Origin: Candidatus Poseidoniaceae archaeon
GTDB lineage: Archaea; Thermoplasmatota; Poseidoniia; Poseidoniales; Poseidoniaceae
Length of the DNA stretch: 7,004 nucleotides
Direction of reading: 5' to 3'
Assembly: GCA_028822955.1 (NCBI GenBank)
Contig: JAPKCL010000089.1
Coordinates: forward strand, 1 to 7,004
The position numbers and the translations under genes were made by a program. The notes beneath the pieces were generated by a model, which saw only the letters and a program-made list of their open reading frames with translations, searched no databases and had not been told where the DNA came from. Positions 6,444-7,004 of this stretch are shown here, one piece after another. Every line of letters starts with the position of its first letter. Positions within the stretch are counted from its first letter, which is position 1.

Positions 6444-7004
6444 GAAATCACCTCGGTCATATGGGCATTCAGTGTCGACATTTGTAAAGTGAACTGAATC
6501 GGTTGTCCATTCGTATGCCATACCGCTTCTGTGGTAGCATACGATGGGTCTGGCACCCATCCGACATAGTCGGTGAGTAAATCGATTCGGCCTGGGAAAA
6601 TAGTCCAATCTTCGCTTGATTCAAGACCGTCTGCTGAAGCATCGGCAATGGCCACTCCATACGGGTTTGACCATCCACGTCGGACCTCATATGCGACTGC
6701 TGAGGCCAGTGACGAACGGTCAACAAGTTCGATATCTAAGTTCATAGTACCTGCGCCACTTACACTGTCTTGGGTTGGATGGAGTGAAGGAATAGTTGCT
6801 GCAAATCTCGGGCCGGGTCCACCTCGGTCAGAAGGTGCCACGACAATGTATGATTCAAATTCTGGATGATTGGTTACAACGGCGCCGCCTACATAGGCCA
6901 CTTCCATACCCATTATCGATGATGAAAACTCATAACTCAACCGGGAGAGGTGAAAGCCCCACACAGTTCCTAAGTTCGCATGGGTCGAAGGACCATTGAC
7001 TCCA
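6440..7004 (-). CDS. Secreted or pilin-like protein, 5'-partial
   Basis: The frame is open from the window edge (first full codon read from 7003) to the TGA read from 6442, giving 187 visible residues without the N terminus. A GTG at 6964 could in principle start it, but the frame continues upstream with plausible coding and has no ribosome binding site there, so the gene is treated as truncated by the window. The visible part is beta-rich and contains MEVAYVGGAVVTN, resembling the Y-x-GGxVV segment of haloarchaeal pilin-operon proteins. It ends in a Trp-containing domain and has no transmembrane helix in the visible part. The 4-base ATGA overlap with the pilin-like gene indicates one operon and translational coupling. 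An exported pilin-like or pilus-accessory role is inferred from context; the product could be any secreted protein. Confidence 0.7.
   Translation of the reverse strand, partial: GVNGPSTHANLGTVWGFHLSRLSYEFSSSIMGMEVAYVGGAVVTNHPEFESYIVVAPSDRGGPGPRFAATIPSLHPTQDSVSGAGTMNLDIELVDRSSLASAVAYEVRRGWSNPYGVAIADASADGLESSEDWTIFPGRIDLLTDYVGWVPDPSYATTEAVWHTNGQPIQFTLQMSTLNAHMTEVIS
6447..6454 (-). promoter_or_regulatory. Shine-Dalgarno of the pilin-like gene, inside the upstream gene
   Basis: Read on the minus strand, GAGGTGAT lies three bases before the ATG at 6443. It is fully complementary to the AUCACCUC part of the archaeal 16S rRNA 3' end. It sits within the last codons of the upstream gene, whose TGA overlaps the ATG as ATGA. 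The site decides the choice of the 6443 start and points to coupled translation. Confidence 0.8.

Noticed and set aside
6545..6570. GWVPDPSY in the minus-strand partial protein echoing the WVPDPNY tail of the surface protein
   Set aside because: It lies inside a globular region, lacks the upstream GWxWD element and the C-terminal position, and is probably a chance match.
6444..6608. N-terminal extension of the pilin-like protein to an ATG at 6608
   Set aside because: It would overlap the upstream gene by 165 bases and place a poor non-hydrophobic leader before the pilin signal. The ATG at 6443 has a perfect Shine-Dalgarno and the ATGA overlap.
6962..6964. GTG start for the minus-strand partial gene
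   Set aside because: The frame stays open to the window edge with plausible coding, and no ribosome binding site precedes this codon.
1..7004. CRISPR arrays, tRNA or rRNA genes, insertion sequences
   Set aside because: No regularly spaced direct DNA repeats, cloverleaf-like sequence, transposase frames or terminal inverted repeats were seen on either strand.

Overview
The window looks like archaeal, probably euryarchaeal, genomic DNA. The best fit is a planktonic Thermoplasmatota lineage such as the Poseidoniales (Marine Group II). This is inferred from three things: a giant acidic surface protein with a C-terminal membrane anchor and a short Trp/Pro tail, a large archaeal-style STAND ATPase with an N-terminal winged helix, and a haloarchaeal-like pilin signal (Arg-Ala then six residues to Gly) in a small membrane protein. 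Shine-Dalgarno sites match the archaeal 16S tail. No rRNA, tRNA or marker gene is present to fix the taxonomy.

Layout: 1-3380 (+) is the 3' part of a very large cell-surface protein. It has beta-helix repeats, a Ca-binding-type Asp/Asn loop, three tandem Ig-like modules, further all-beta modules, one transmembrane helix and a cytoplasmic tail. After a 59-base gap carrying a doubled purine-rich ribosome binding site, 3440-5965 (+) encodes an 841-residue STAND NTPase with the order winged helix, P-loop NTPase, TPR array. Its stop codon is one base away from the stop codon of a convergent minus-strand pair. That pair is a 158-residue pilin-like protein (6443-5967) and, upstream of it, a partial secreted or pilin-like protein (7004-6440, 5' end outside the window). 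The two are joined by an ATGA stop/start overlap. Coding density is close to complete, and there is no stretch over 300 bases without a gene.

How the genes may work together: the two plus-strand genes are close enough to be co-transcribed, which would place a surface or adhesion protein upstream of a signal-responsive STAND protein that probably binds DNA. The minus-strand pair looks like part of a type IV pilin-like operon. All four genes could concern the cell surface and its sensing, but a functional link is inference. I see no insertion sequence, CRISPR array, RNA gene or integration scar.
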